Assembly: GCF_900696085.1 (NCBI RefSeq)
Contig: NZ_CAADFC020000005.1
Location: forward strand, 1-64,000
Length of the DNA stretch: 64,000 nucleotides
Direction of reading: 5' to 3'
Source: Bradyrhizobium ivorense
GTDB lineage: Bacteria > Pseudomonadota > Alphaproteobacteria > Rhizobiales > Xanthobacteraceae
This document shows, piece after piece, positions 22,671 to 32,187 of the stretch; positions within the stretch are counted from its first letter, which is position 1; the number at the start of each line of letters is the position of its first letter. The notes under the pieces are model-generated. The model was given only the letters and a program-made list of their open reading frames with translations, was not told the DNA's origin and did not search any database. A program made the position numbers and the translations under genes.

Positions 22671-24536
22671 TCACAGCACGATCACCTCGTCGCAGGGCGC
22701 ATCCGCGTAGAGCTTCTCGACCAGGTCGGCGCGGCGCTCGAGGCCGGCGCGCTGGTTGATGTAGCCCTTGTCGGTGAGCTCGTTGCCGTCGATCGACGGC
22801 GGCTCGACCATCAACATCGCGCGCGCGATGCGCATGCTGCTGCCGGTCGCGGACGCATTGTGGGCCTGCAGGCCCTTTTTGAGGCAGTCGATCACGGCCG
22901 GATGCCGGATCACGTCCTCATAGGTCGCATTGGCGTTGCCGACGAGCTGGCGGCAGGCATGCAAATCGGGCCAGCACAACAGGCCGATCGAGCAGCGGTC
23001 CTGGCCCGCCACCAGCGCGTCGTGCACCACCGGCGTCGCGGCCGCGATCGCGTCGGTGCGCAGCGAGCCGACGTGAACGAAGGTGCCCGTGGTCAGCTTG
23101 AAATCCTCGACCACGCGGCCGGCGAAGATGATGCCCTGCAGCGGGTCCTCGGGGTCGACGAACACGCCGGCATCGCCGATGCAATAAAACCCCTCCTCGT
23201 CGAACATTTTTGCGGTGAGGTCGGGCTGGCCGAAATAGCCCGGCGTGACATTGACGCCGCGCAGCCGCAATTCGTATTTCGAGCCGCACGGCACCATCTT
23301 CAATTCGACGCCGGGGAACGGCAGGCCGATCAAGCCGACGCGCTCGGTATCCCAATAGGTGCCGGTCGAGGTCGGCGCGGTCTCGGTCGAGCCCCAGCCG
23401 GTGTAGAACACGACGCGCTCGCCTGTCGTTTTCACCGCCAGCGCCTGCATGCGGTCGTAGAGATCGTCCGGCAGCCGCGCGCCGCCATAGGCCATGATCG
23501 AGAGGTTCTTGAAGAAACTCCGGCACAGCGCCTCATCCTTCTCCATCGCCGCGGCGAGCGCGGCATAACCGGCCGGCACGTTGGCGTAATAGGTCGGCGA
23601 CACCTCGTGCAGGTTCTTGATGGTCTCCTCGAACTGGCCCGGCATCGGCCGGCCGTCGTCGATATAGAGCGTCCCGCCGTCGACCAGCACCGGATTGAAC
23701 GCGGCATTGCCGCCCATGGTGTGATTCCACGGCATCCAGTCGAGCACCGTCGAGATCGGGCCACCCGGCTCACGCGGCCGCACCTGCGTCATCATCGCCG
23801 CGTTGGCGCACATCATTTCCTGGGTGTTGATGACGGCCTTGGGCATGCCGGTCGAGCCCGACGTGAACAGCAGCTTGCCTACGGTCTTTGGCGTGATCTT
23901 CGCAATCGACTGCTCGACCGCGGGCGTCACCGGAGTCGCCGCGAGCTCGGCAAAGGATACGCTCGCGATGCCGTCGCAGGGCCGCAGCACGTGGATAACC
24001 GTGATGCCGGTGAGATCGATCGCTCTGAGCGCCTTCTCGAAGGTCGGGCCGTCCTGCACCATCACGACGGCGGGCTTGATCAGGTTGAACAGGTATTTGA
24101 GCTTAAGATGGTCCTGGCTCATCAGCGAGTAGGCCGGCGACACCGGCGCGGCCGGCAGCCGCGCCTGCATCGCGGCCTGCGTCAGCAGCGCATGTTCGAT
24201 CGAATTGCCGGAGAGGATTGCGACCGGTCGGCCTTCGTCGAGACCGAGATCGAGCAGGCCCTGCGTCAGTGCATCGACCGTGCGCTTGGCCTCACCGTAG
24301 GACACCTTGCGCCATTGCCGCTCGGGGCCGCCGCGCTGCGCGAGCCAGATTCGCTCCGGCGCCTCGTCAGCCCATTTGGCGAGGGAAGCCGGAATATGCG
24401 TCGCATAGGCCTGCAGCGGAATTCGCGACTTCAGCACCACCGTGCCATCGGCGCGCCGCTCCACCGCGATGTCGCGTGCGAGCCAATCCACCTTGCGAAA
24501 GGCCGGCCTCGTCAGCATCGCCGCGTCCCCATCCAT
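22671..24536 (-). CDS. Feruloyl-CoA-synthase-like AMP-forming ligase
   Basis: Adenylate-forming enzyme of 621 residues that activates a carboxylic acid with ATP and CoA. The P-loop is LLFTSGSTGMPKAV, the adenine-binding motif is FYTGWGSTETAPTSTG, and the hinge-type C-terminal segment is GIIFAGRVVEDFKLTTGTFV. The KxW-type N terminus (FRKVDWLARDIAVERRADGT) is characteristic of feruloyl-CoA synthases. The likely substrate is an aryl-propenoic or similar acid, which fits the downstream beta-oxidation genes, but ferulate itself is not established. Confidence 0.85.
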   Translation of the reverse strand: MDGDAAMLTRPAFRKVDWLARDIAVERRADGTVVLKSRIPLQAYATHIPASLAKWADEAPERIWLAQRGGPERQWRKVSYGEAKRTVDALTQGLLDLGLDEGRPVAILSGNSIEHALLTQAAMQARLPAAPVSPAYSLMSQDHLKLKYLFNLIKPAVVMVQDGPTFEKALRAIDLTGITVIHVLRPCDGIASVSFAELAATPVTPAVEQSIAKITPKTVGKLLFTSGSTGMPKAVINTQEMMCANAAMMTQVRPREPGGPISTVLDWMPWNHTMGGNAAFNPVLVDGGTLYIDDGRPMPGQFEETIKNLHEVSPTYYANVPAGYAALAAAMEKDEALCRSFFKNLSIMAYGGARLPDDLYDRMQALAVKTTGERVVFYTGWGSTETAPTSTGTYWDTERVGLIGLPFPGVELKMVPCGSKYELRLRGVNVTPGYFGQPDLTAKMFDEEGFYCIGDAGVFVDPEDPLQGIIFAGRVVEDFKLTTGTFVHVGSLRTDAIAAATPVVHDALVAGQDRCSIGLLCWPDLHACRQLVGNANATYEDVIRHPAVIDCLKKGLQAHNASATGSSMRIARAMLMVEPPSIDGNELTDKGYINQRAGLERRADLVEKLYADAPCDEVIVL

Positions 24537-24577
24537 TTTGCGTCTCCCGGAATTCTTGTCCTTTTGAGGATCTGTTC

Positions 24578-25384
24578 TCAGCGCCTGATATAGACAGGCT
24601 TTCGTTTCTCAAGGAAGGCCCTGATGCCTTCCTGGAAATCCTCCGAGCGGCTGCACAGCACCTGATTGCGATCCTCCATCGCAATCACCGCCTCGATCGA
24701 GCCGGCATCGACGCTCATGTTGATGCATTCCTTCGAGAGGCGGAGACCGACCGGCGAGGCCGTCATCATCGCGTCGACGTAAGGATTGGCCGCGGCGTCG
24801 AGATCAGCGACCTCGACCACCTCCGACACGAGGCCGACGGCAAGCGCGCGATCCGCATTGATGAAGCGGCCGGTGAGAATCAATTCGGAAGCGACGGAGA
24901 CGCCGACGAGGCGCGGCAGAAAATAGCTGGTGCCGATGTCGCAGCCGCCGAGCCCGAGCTTGATGAAGGCGCAGTTCATCCGCGCGCCCTTCGCGGCAAT
25001 CCGGATGTCGGCGGCGAGCGCCAGCGCAAAGCCGCCGCCGGCCGCCGCGCCCTGCACCAGCGCGATGATCGGCTGCGGAGCGCGCCGCATCAGCATCACG
25101 ATGTCGGCAATGCGGCGCTGCGAGTCCAGCGACTCGGTGACCCCGGGCGGCTCGGTCTGGGTGCCGCGGCGCGCCATCGCGTGCTTGAGGTCGAGCCCGG
25201 CACAGAAATTGGCACCGGCGCCCCTCAGCACCACGACGCGGGTGTCGCGGTTGCGCTGCAGGCCCTGGAAATAAACATTGAGTGCATCGATCAGCGACGG
25301 ATCGAGTGCGTTGAGGCTGTCCGGGCGATTGAGCGTGACCCAATCGACCCCGTCGTGATGTTCGATCAGCAGCGGTTGAGACAC
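24578..25384 (-). CDS. Enoyl-CoA hydratase/isomerase family protein
   Basis: Crotonase-fold enzyme (268 residues): GANFCAGLDLKHAMA and VQGAAAGGGFALALAADIRI form the oxyanion hole, and KLGLGGCDIGTSYFLPRLVG follows. It would hydrate an enoyl-CoA in the pathway encoded by the cluster. The start is GTG at 25384 with AGGAGA nine bases upstream. Lies 41 bases upstream of the feruloyl-CoA-synthase-like gene on the same strand. Confidence 0.88.
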   Translation of the reverse strand: MSQPLLIEHHDGVDWVTLNRPDSLNALDPSLIDALNVYFQGLQRNRDTRVVVLRGAGANFCAGLDLKHAMARRGTQTEPPGVTESLDSQRRIADIVMLMRRAPQPIIALVQGAAAGGGFALALAADIRIAAKGARMNCAFIKLGLGGCDIGTSYFLPRLVGVSVASELILTGRFINADRALAVGLVSEVVEVADLDAAANPYVDAMMTASPVGLRLSKECINMSVDAGSIEAVIAMEDRNQVLCSRSEDFQEGIRAFLEKRKPVYIRR

Positions 25385-25426
25385 GCGTCACTCTCCTGCA
25401 TCTGCGGATGCGGTGCCCGTTACTGC

Positions 25427-25555
25427 GCCCTCTCCCCTTGTGGGAGAGGGCATGTGCGGCCGTGCCGCGTGCTCGCTTCGGTGAGGGGTCTGTCTCCGCG
25501 GAGAGAACCCCTCATCCGGCGCTTCGCGCCACCTTCTCCCACAAGGGGAGAAGGT
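25427..25555. repeat. Extragenic palindrome, family D
   Basis: CCCTCTCCCCTTGTGGGAGA at the left and CTTCTCCCACAAGGGGAGAA at the right, with CGGTGAGGGG and CCCCTCATCCGG inside. Lies between two co-oriented genes. Confidence 0.88.
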
Positions 25556-25556
25556 A

Positions 25557-26315
25557 CTAACGAGGCGCCATGCGAATCGCGCCGTCGAGGCGGATGGTTT
25601 CGCCGTTGAGCATCGCATTCTCGACGATGTGCACGGCGAGTGCGCCGTATTCGTCGGGCTCGCCGAGGCGAGCCGGGTGCGGCACCTGAGCCCCCAAGCT
25701 CTTGCGGGCCTCTTCGTTCAGACCCATCAAGAGCGGCGTGAAGAAAATGCCCGGCGCGATGGTGTTGACGCGGATCTTCAGGCTGGCGAGGTCGCGCGCC
25801 GCCGGCAGCGTGAGGCCGACGATGCCGCCCTTCGAGGCGGAGTAGGCGATCTGACCGATCTGGCCTTCATAGGCGGCGACGGATGCGGTGTTGATCACGA
25901 CGCCGCGCTCCTCACCGATGGTCTCGATGGTGGCGGCGCGCTCCGCGAACAGGCGCAGCGCGTTGAAGGTGCCGATCAGATTGACATTGATGATGCGGAC
26001 GAACTTTTCCAGCGGATAGACGCCGTCCTTGCCGACCACGCGCTGCGAGCCGCCGATGCCGGCGCAGTTCATCAGCACGCGCGCGACGCCGTGGGCGGCT
26101 TCCGCCTTGGCGATCGCGGCCTTCATCTGCTCCTCGCTGGTGACGTCGGCGTGCAGCGCGACGCCCTTCACCTCGGCCGCGACCTTATCGGCATTTTCCT
26201 TGTTCTGGTCGAGCACGCCGATCCTGGCGCCCTTGGCCGCCATGGCGCGCGCGGTCGCGGCGCCGAGGCCGGAGCCACCGCCGGTGATGAGAACGGCAAC
26301 GTCTTTCAACTGCAT
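25557..26315 (-). CDS. SDR, 3-hydroxyacyl-CoA dehydrogenase type II-like
   Basis: NAD-dependent short-chain dehydrogenase (252 residues) resembling HSD17B10-type 3-hydroxyacyl-CoA dehydrogenases. The coenzyme motif is ITGGGSGLGAATARAMAAKG, then LMNCAGIG; the catalytic residues are Ser in NTASVAAYEG and Tyr-Lys in YSASKGG. The C-terminal VPHPARLGEPDEYGALAVHI is typical. It would oxidise the 3-hydroxyacyl-CoA made by the crotonase. The ATG has an AAAGG site upstream. Confidence 0.9.
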   Translation of the reverse strand: MQLKDVAVLITGGGSGLGAATARAMAAKGARIGVLDQNKENADKVAAEVKGVALHADVTSEEQMKAAIAKAEAAHGVARVLMNCAGIGGSQRVVGKDGVYPLEKFVRIINVNLIGTFNALRLFAERAATIETIGEERGVVINTASVAAYEGQIGQIAYSASKGGIVGLTLPAARDLASLKIRVNTIAPGIFFTPLLMGLNEEARKSLGAQVPHPARLGEPDEYGALAVHIVENAMLNGETIRLDGAIRMAPR

Positions 26316-26359
26316 GAGAGATACCTTTCCTTGGGCGTTTCTTCTCTAGACTTGGTTGT

Positions 26360-26430
26360 GGCGAATGGTGAGTAGCGAATGGCGAGTAGAAGAGGTGACC
26401 CCCATTCGCTATTCGCTACTCACCATTCGC
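26360..26430. repeat. Family E repeat overlapping the TetR gene end
   Basis: Inverted repeat built from GCGAATGGTGAGTAGCGAAT on the left and ATTCGCTACTCACCATTCGC on the right. A related, longer copy is at 28407-28531. The right arm encodes the last codons and the stop (26409-26411) of the TetR gene. Confidence 0.85.
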
Positions 26431-27131
26431 AATTCCTTCACTTCAAGCACACCGCCGAAGATCAGCGCTTCCATGTGCTTGATGTAGTCGCGGCAGACCT
26501 CGTCGGTGACCGGACCGACGCCGACCGCGCGCGACATCGCGTGGCGGCCGAAGAACAGATGATCGCAGGCGCCGATCAGGCTGGTGTAGAACAGTACCGG
26601 ATCGATCTTGCGGAACTCGCCGGCCTTGATGCCTTCGGCGAGCAGGCGGCGATGAAAATCCAGCAGCGGCGCGACGAAGAATTTCGACACCTCGTCCGCG
26701 GCCTGCGGCGAGCTCTCGTGCAGCAAATAGTGGATCAGCCGGTTCATGTAGGGGAACTGGTGATAGGCGCGGATGATGCCGCCGATATGCAGGCGCAGCT
26801 TCGCGCTCGGCGTGATCGGCTGCGCCAGCAGATATTCCAGCTGCGACATCTCGGTGGCGGCATCGCGCGCCAAGAGCGCCAGCAACAGCCCGTCCTTGTT
26901 GCCGAAATGGTATTTCACCAGCGCGGCGTTGACCCCGGACTTCTGCGCGATGTCGGACAGCGACACCTCGATCGAGGCGCGCTCGATCATCAGGCCGCTT
27001 GCCGCGACCAACAGCTTGTCGGCAGTGGCGTTTTTACTCGCCTGAAGTCTCGTCGGTACGCTGGTATTCAACTGCGCTCTGGTCCCAGGCTCGAATGCGA
27101 GGCCGCACATAAGCCCATGGCGGGGCTGCAC
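26409..27131 (-). CDS. TetR-family transcriptional regulator
   Basis: A 240-residue repressor with the N-terminal HTH IEVSLSDIAQKSGVNAALVKYHFGNKDGLL (about residues 54-83) and a ligand-binding helical domain. Its position between the minus-strand dehydrogenase, ligase and SDR genes and the plus-strand thiolase suggests control of the cluster by an acyl-CoA ligand. The longest form starts at GTG 27131; ATG 27110 is an alternative, and neither has a good ribosome-binding site. The C-terminal residues LRMVSSE are encoded by a family E palindrome arm. Confidence 0.85.
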   Translation of the reverse strand: MQPRHGLMCGLAFEPGTRAQLNTSVPTRLQASKNATADKLLVAASGLMIERASIEVSLSDIAQKSGVNAALVKYHFGNKDGLLLALLARDAATEMSQLEYLLAQPITPSAKLRLHIGGIIRAYHQFPYMNRLIHYLLHESSPQAADEVSKFFVAPLLDFHRRLLAEGIKAGEFRKIDPVLFYTSLIGACDHLFFGRHAMSRAVGVGPVTDEVCRDYIKHMEALIFGGVLEVKELRMVSSE

Positions 27132-27137
27132 TCAAGA

Positions 27138-27159
27138 GTTAATTGATTGATTGACTAAA
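27138..27159. promoter_or_regulatory. AT-rich direct repeat, candidate TetR operator
   Basis: In the 97-base gap between the divergent TetR and thiolase genes lies TTAATTGATTGATTGACTAA (27139-27158), with three TTGA units at four-base spacing and TTA...TAA ends. It stands out in GC-rich surroundings and is the natural place for promoters and a TetR site. The dyad is imperfect. Confidence 0.35.
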
Positions 27160-27228
27160 TGCGGGGCCGTCCCTTAAATCCGGCCCAACTTGCAAAACCC
27201 CAATCCAGAACATCCAGGGAGATCAGAC

Positions 27229-28401
<1,173 letters not shown>

Positions 28402-28406
28402 AGTCG

Positions 28407-28531
28407 CGCGAATAGCGACTGGCGAATAGCGAATAGAGGAAGCAACAAGGAGCCGCGGACAGCGAGTAGCGGGTGGCGAATAGAGGAACACGGAAGATGT
28501 CCCTATTCGCCATTCGCTACTCGCTATTCGC
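28407..28531. repeat. Extragenic palindrome, family E
   Basis: Left half GCGAATAGCGACTGGCGAAT, right half CGCTACTCGCTATTCGCG. Composition is AT-richer than the flanking genes. Fills the gap between the thiolase and acyl-CoA ligase genes. Confidence 0.85.
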
Positions 28532-28545
28532 GTGCGGAGAGCCCG

Positions 28546-30090
28546 ATGACCCATCCGTCCATCCACGCCCGCACCACGCCCGACAAGATCGCCTACCAGA
28601 TGGCGGGCACCGGCAAGGCCATCACCTATCGCGAACTCGACGAGCTCTCGAACCAGGGCGCGCATTTGTTCCGCTCGCTCGGCCTGAAGGCCGGCGACCA
28701 CATTGCGCTGCTGATGGAAAACCGCCTCGCCTTCATGGAGCTGTGCTGGGCGGCGCAGCGCTCGGGGCTCTATTACACCGCGATCAGCCGTTATCTGACC
28801 GAGGATGAGATCGCCTACATCGTCAAGGACTGCGGCGCGAAGGTGTTCATCACCACGCCGCACTGCGCCGACAAGGTGAAGGGGCTGATCAAGGGCGAAC
28901 TAGGCGAGCCGCTGTTCTACATGATGGACGAGCCCGAGCCCGGCTTTCGCTCCTACGACAAGGAAGCGGCTGCGCAGCCGACAACGCCGATCGCCGACGA
29001 GGTCGCCGGCTACGACATGCTGTACTCCTCAGGCACCACCGGGCGGCCCAAGGGCATCAAGAGGCAGTTCGAGGGCAACAGGATCGACGTGCCGAACCCA
29101 TTCCTGCGGGTGCTGTGCGCCGACATGTGCGGGATGAATGCCGACACGATCTATCTGTCGCCGGCGCCGCTCTATCACGCGGCTCCGCTGCGCTTCAACA
29201 TGATGGCCACCGTGCTCGGCGGCACCTCCATCATCATGGAGCATTTCGACGCCGAGGAATTTTTAAAGCAGGTCGAGCAGCGCAAGGTGACGCAGTCGCA
29301 GCTGGTGCCGACCATGTTCGTGCGCATGCTGAAGCTGCCCGACGAGGTGCGGACCCGCTACGACGTCTCCTCGCTGAAGGGGGCGATCCACGCCGCGGCG
29401 CCCTGCCCGGTCGACGTCAAGGCGAAGATGATCGAGTGGTGGGGACCGATCCTGATCGAGTATTACGCCGGCTCCGAAGGCAACGGCGTCACGGTTTCGA
29501 CCTCGCAGCAGTGGCTGGCGCATCGCGGCACCGTCGGCCGCGCCGTGGTCGGGAAGGTCAAGATTTTGGACGAGAACGACGAGGAGGCGCCGACGGGACA
29601 GATCGGCCAGGTCTATTTCGCCGACGCACCTGTTTTCGCCTATCACAACGATCCGGAGAAGACCGAGAAGGCCTATAACGCAAAAGGCTGGTCGACGCTC
29701 GGCGACGTCGGCTATCTCGACGACGAGGGCTTTCTCTACCTCACCGACCGCAAGAGCTACATGATCATCTCCGGCGGCGTGAACATCTATCCGCAGGAGA
29801 CCGAGGACGTGCTGATCACGCATCCCACGGTCGCCGACGTCGCGGTGTTCGGCGTACCGAACGAGGAGATGGGCGAGGAGGTCAAGGCCGTGGTGCAGCC
29901 GCACGACATGGCCAAGGCCGGCCGGGACCTCGAGGCCGAGCTGATCGCGTTCTGCCGACAGCATCTGTCGCCGATCAAGTGCCCGAAGAGCATCGACTTC
30001 GAGGCCGAACTGCCGCGGACACCGACCGGGAAACTGGTGAAGCGGCACTTGCGCGACCGCTATTGGCCGAAGGCTCCCGCCAAAGCCTAG
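28546..30090 (+). CDS. AMP-forming acyl-CoA synthetase
   Basis: A 514-residue adenylate-forming ligase. Motifs in order: P-loop LYSSGTTGRPKGIKRQ (near 165), EYYAGSEGNGVTV, GWSTLGDVGYLDDEGFLYLT, DRKSYMIISGGVNIYPQE hinge, and PRTPTGKLVKRHL with the catalytic lysine near the C terminus. It activates a fatty or aryl acid for the thiolase pathway. The start ATG at 28546 lies just after the family E repeat, with GGAGAGCCCG as ribosome-binding site. Confidence 0.9.
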   Translation: MTHPSIHARTTPDKIAYQMAGTGKAITYRELDELSNQGAHLFRSLGLKAGDHIALLMENRLAFMELCWAAQRSGLYYTAISRYLTEDEIAYIVKDCGAKVFITTPHCADKVKGLIKGELGEPLFYMMDEPEPGFRSYDKEAAAQPTTPIADEVAGYDMLYSSGTTGRPKGIKRQFEGNRIDVPNPFLRVLCADMCGMNADTIYLSPAPLYHAAPLRFNMMATVLGGTSIIMEHFDAEEFLKQVEQRKVTQSQLVPTMFVRMLKLPDEVRTRYDVSSLKGAIHAAAPCPVDVKAKMIEWWGPILIEYYAGSEGNGVTVSTSQQWLAHRGTVGRAVVGKVKILDENDEEAPTGQIGQVYFADAPVFAYHNDPEKTEKAYNAKGWSTLGDVGYLDDEGFLYLTDRKSYMIISGGVNIYPQETEDVLITHPTVADVAVFGVPNEEMGEEVKAVVQPHDMAKAGRDLEAELIAFCRQHLSPIKCPKSIDFEAELPRTPTGKLVKRHLRDRYWPKAPAKA

Positions 30091-30298
30091 CTGCCCGCCC
30101 ACCCCTGAAAGGGGTGTGCGGCCAAAATGCCGAAAAACAACCCCATGCAAAGTAGCCGGCGCGGCCGGCGTTCGACGAGGCAGCTGTCCGATCAGGCCGC
30201 TTGACACGTCGGGCAACTCACCAGTATTCTTCCAATATTCCGAAATTGCGCATGCCCAAGGGAGGGTCTGCAGGCCGCGCTTCCTCATGTGTCCAGCG
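30091..30298. other. Intergenic region with a 25-codon basic open frame
   Basis: Within this 208-base gap an ATG at 30127 opens a 25-codon frame (MPKNNPMQSSRRGRRSTRQL and five more residues; stop at 30202-30204). I believe I have seen very similar sequence repeated in Bradyrhizobium and Rhodopseudomonas genomes, so it is probably part of a dispersed element rather than a gene, but only one copy is present here. Confidence 0.3.
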
Positions 30299-30796
30299 CT
30301 ATAGCGACGCCGCCGGCTCGCACGCGGCCGATGCCGCTGCGTGCAGATGCAATTGGCCGCGCTGGCCGGAGGCGGTGGTGGTCCACTGCGCATCGATGTT
30401 TTGCAGATCATCCGACAGGTTGCCGCGATGGCTGCCGCCGGTCTCGAATGATCCGTTACCTTCCGGCGACATTTCGAAGATCTCGACCTGCAGATCGGGC
30501 TGCCTGACGAACATCCGCACCTTGATCTTGGTGACGTGACGGCCGACCTGATACGCGCCGCAGCCGAACGCTTCCGCGGTCTGCTCGTTGCGGGCGCGCA
30601 CCTGATCGAAGGTCACGACGACGTTCTGCACCGTGTTGTCGCCATCCCACAGGAACTCGCCGATATAGGCGCGCGGCAGCCTTTCGGTGAGGTCCTTGAG
30701 GTCGGCGGCTTGGACGGCCGGGATCAGCAACAGGCTTGCAGCCGCGATCGCCAGACCGAGGCGCAAGATCAGGTTTGCGAACATGGCGTGGCGCAT
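30299..30796 (-). CDS. Secreted hypothetical protein
   Basis: A 165-residue protein with a signal peptide (MFANLILRLGLAIAAASLLLIPAVQA, cleaved before ADLKDL). The mature part (YIGEFLWDGDNTVQNVVVTF, FGCGAYQVGRHVTKIKVRMF, DLQVEIFEMSPEG) looks beta-rich, with one cysteine. No family is recognised. The ATG at 30796 is chosen because GGGA lies nine bases upstream; starts at 30784 and 30802 are possible. It is divergent from the epoxide hydrolase gene. Confidence 0.65.
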   Translation of the reverse strand: MRHAMFANLILRLGLAIAAASLLLIPAVQAADLKDLTERLPRAYIGEFLWDGDNTVQNVVVTFDQVRARNEQTAEAFGCGAYQVGRHVTKIKVRMFVRQPDLQVEIFEMSPEGNGSFETGGSHRGNLSDDLQNIDAQWTTTASGQRGQLHLHAAASAACEPAASL

Positions 30797-30965
30797 CGGC
30801 ATGTATCCCGTGAACAAAGTTGCTATCGTCATTCGATAAGATTGGAGCCGCTCGAACGTGCTCCGGCTTGTCCGTCGCGACAAGGCTGGCATAGGTACAT
30901 CCGGGCGCCGCGCGTTTTCAGTCAACTGCGCGGCATCTGCGATGATGTTGAATCAGGTGGTTATG

Positions 30966-32117
30966 ATGGAAACGCTTCCCGACGTCCCGCTCCCCGCAAC
31001 CATCCGCTCGCGTTATGTCGACGGCATCAACGGCCTGCGCATGCATGTGCTGGAGGCGGGTTTCGAGACGGCGGGCCGGCCCTGCCTGTTGCTGCTGCAC
31101 GGCTTTCCGGAGCTGGCGTTTTCCTGGCGCAAGGTGATGCCGGCGTTGGCCGCTGCCGGCTATCACGTGATCGCGCCGGACCAGCGCGGCTATGGCCGCA
31201 CGACGGGATGGAACGCCGACTATGACGGCGATCTCACGCCATTCCGCCTGCCCAACATGGTCCGCGACGCGCTCGGGCTGGTGGCGGCGTTCGGCTACCG
31301 GCATGTCGATGCGGTGATCGGGCACGATGCCGGCTCGTCGGTCGCGGCGTGGTGCGCGCTGATCCGGCCCGACGTGTTCCGTGCGGTGGCGATGATGAGC
31401 GCGCCGTTCGCAGGACCGCCGCCGCTGCCGTTCAACACGGCGAACGAGCCGAGGAAGCCAAGGTCCGAAGATCCCGTGCATCGCGAGCTCGCGGCGCTGC
31501 CGCGGCCGCGCAAGCATTACCAATGGTACTATTCGACGCGCCCGGCCAATGCCGATATGCATCGCGCGCCGCAGGGCGTGCACGATTTTCTGCGCGCCTA
31601 CTATCACCATAAGAGTGCGGACTGGGCGAACAACAAGCCATATCCGCTGCAGTCATGGTCGGCGGGCGAGCTGGCAAAACTGCCGACCTACTACGTGATG
31701 GATCTCGCCAAGGACATGGCGGCGACCGTCGCCGAGGAGATGCCGTCACGCGAGGCGATCGCCGCCAACACTTGGCTGCCGGATCATGAGCTTGCCTATT
31801 ACAGCGCCGAGTATCAGCGCACCGGTTTTCAGGGCGGGCTGCAATGGTATCGCTGCGGCACTTCGGGCGCGTTCGTGCCCGAATTGCAGACCTGGGGCGG
31901 CCGCACCATCGATCAGCCGTCCGCCTTCACCTCCGGCAAGCAGGATTGGGGCACCTATCAGCGCCCCGGCGTGTTCGAGGCGATGCAGACCAAGGCGTGC
32001 ACCAAAATGATCGGCTGCCATCTGGTCGACGGCGCCGGCCATTGGGTGCAACAGGAGCAGCCGGCCGAGGTCAGCCGCCTGCTGCTCAAATTCCTGCGCG
32101 AAGCCGGGACGAATTGA
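30966..32117 (+). CDS. Epoxide-hydrolase-like alpha/beta hydrolase
   Basis: Alpha/beta hydrolase of 383 residues. HGFPELAFSWRKVMPALA gives the oxyanion-hole HGFP motif, PDQRGYGRTTGW follows, and GHDAGSSVAAW carries Asp121 as nucleophile, as in epoxide hydrolases and dehalogenases rather than serine esterases. A cap-domain YYSAEYQRTGFQGGLQWYR matches the epoxide-hydrolase segment with the proton-donating Tyr, and DGAGHWVQQEQP has the catalytic His. The ATG at 30966 has AGGTGG five bases upstream; earlier ATGs at 30942, 30945 and 30963 exist. Confidence 0.85.
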   Translation: METLPDVPLPATIRSRYVDGINGLRMHVLEAGFETAGRPCLLLLHGFPELAFSWRKVMPALAAAGYHVIAPDQRGYGRTTGWNADYDGDLTPFRLPNMVRDALGLVAAFGYRHVDAVIGHDAGSSVAAWCALIRPDVFRAVAMMSAPFAGPPPLPFNTANEPRKPRSEDPVHRELAALPRPRKHYQWYYSTRPANADMHRAPQGVHDFLRAYYHHKSADWANNKPYPLQSWSAGELAKLPTYYVMDLAKDMAATVAEEMPSREAIAANTWLPDHELAYYSAEYQRTGFQGGLQWYRCGTSGAFVPELQTWGGRTIDQPSAFTSGKQDWGTYQRPGVFEAMQTKACTKMIGCHLVDGAGHWVQQEQPAEVSRLLLKFLREAGTN

Positions 32118-32138
32118 TTCTTACGAGCGGGCGGCCTA

Positions 32139-32167
32139 TAGTTTAGAACTATTCTAATTCTAAACTA
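32139..32167 (+). promoter_or_regulatory. Irr-box (ICE-like) operator upstream of mbfA
   Basis: Perfect 10-bp arms TAGTTTAGAA (32139-32148) and TTCTAAACTA (32158-32167) with a nine-base spacer. Nested inside is a second dyad, TTAGAA-CTA-TTCTAA (32143-32157). The TTTAGAA/TTCTAAA core matches the iron control element bound by Irr in Bradyrhizobium and Agrobacterium, where mbfA is Irr-repressed under low iron. Confidence 0.85.
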
Positions 32168-32187
32168 GACTGCCGAAGGCGCCAGCC

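Noticed and set aside
22668..24593. Plus-strand open frame of 641 codons
   Set aside because: Antisense to the feruloyl-CoA-synthase-like gene, with biased composition and no domain; the minus-strand gene has clear motifs.
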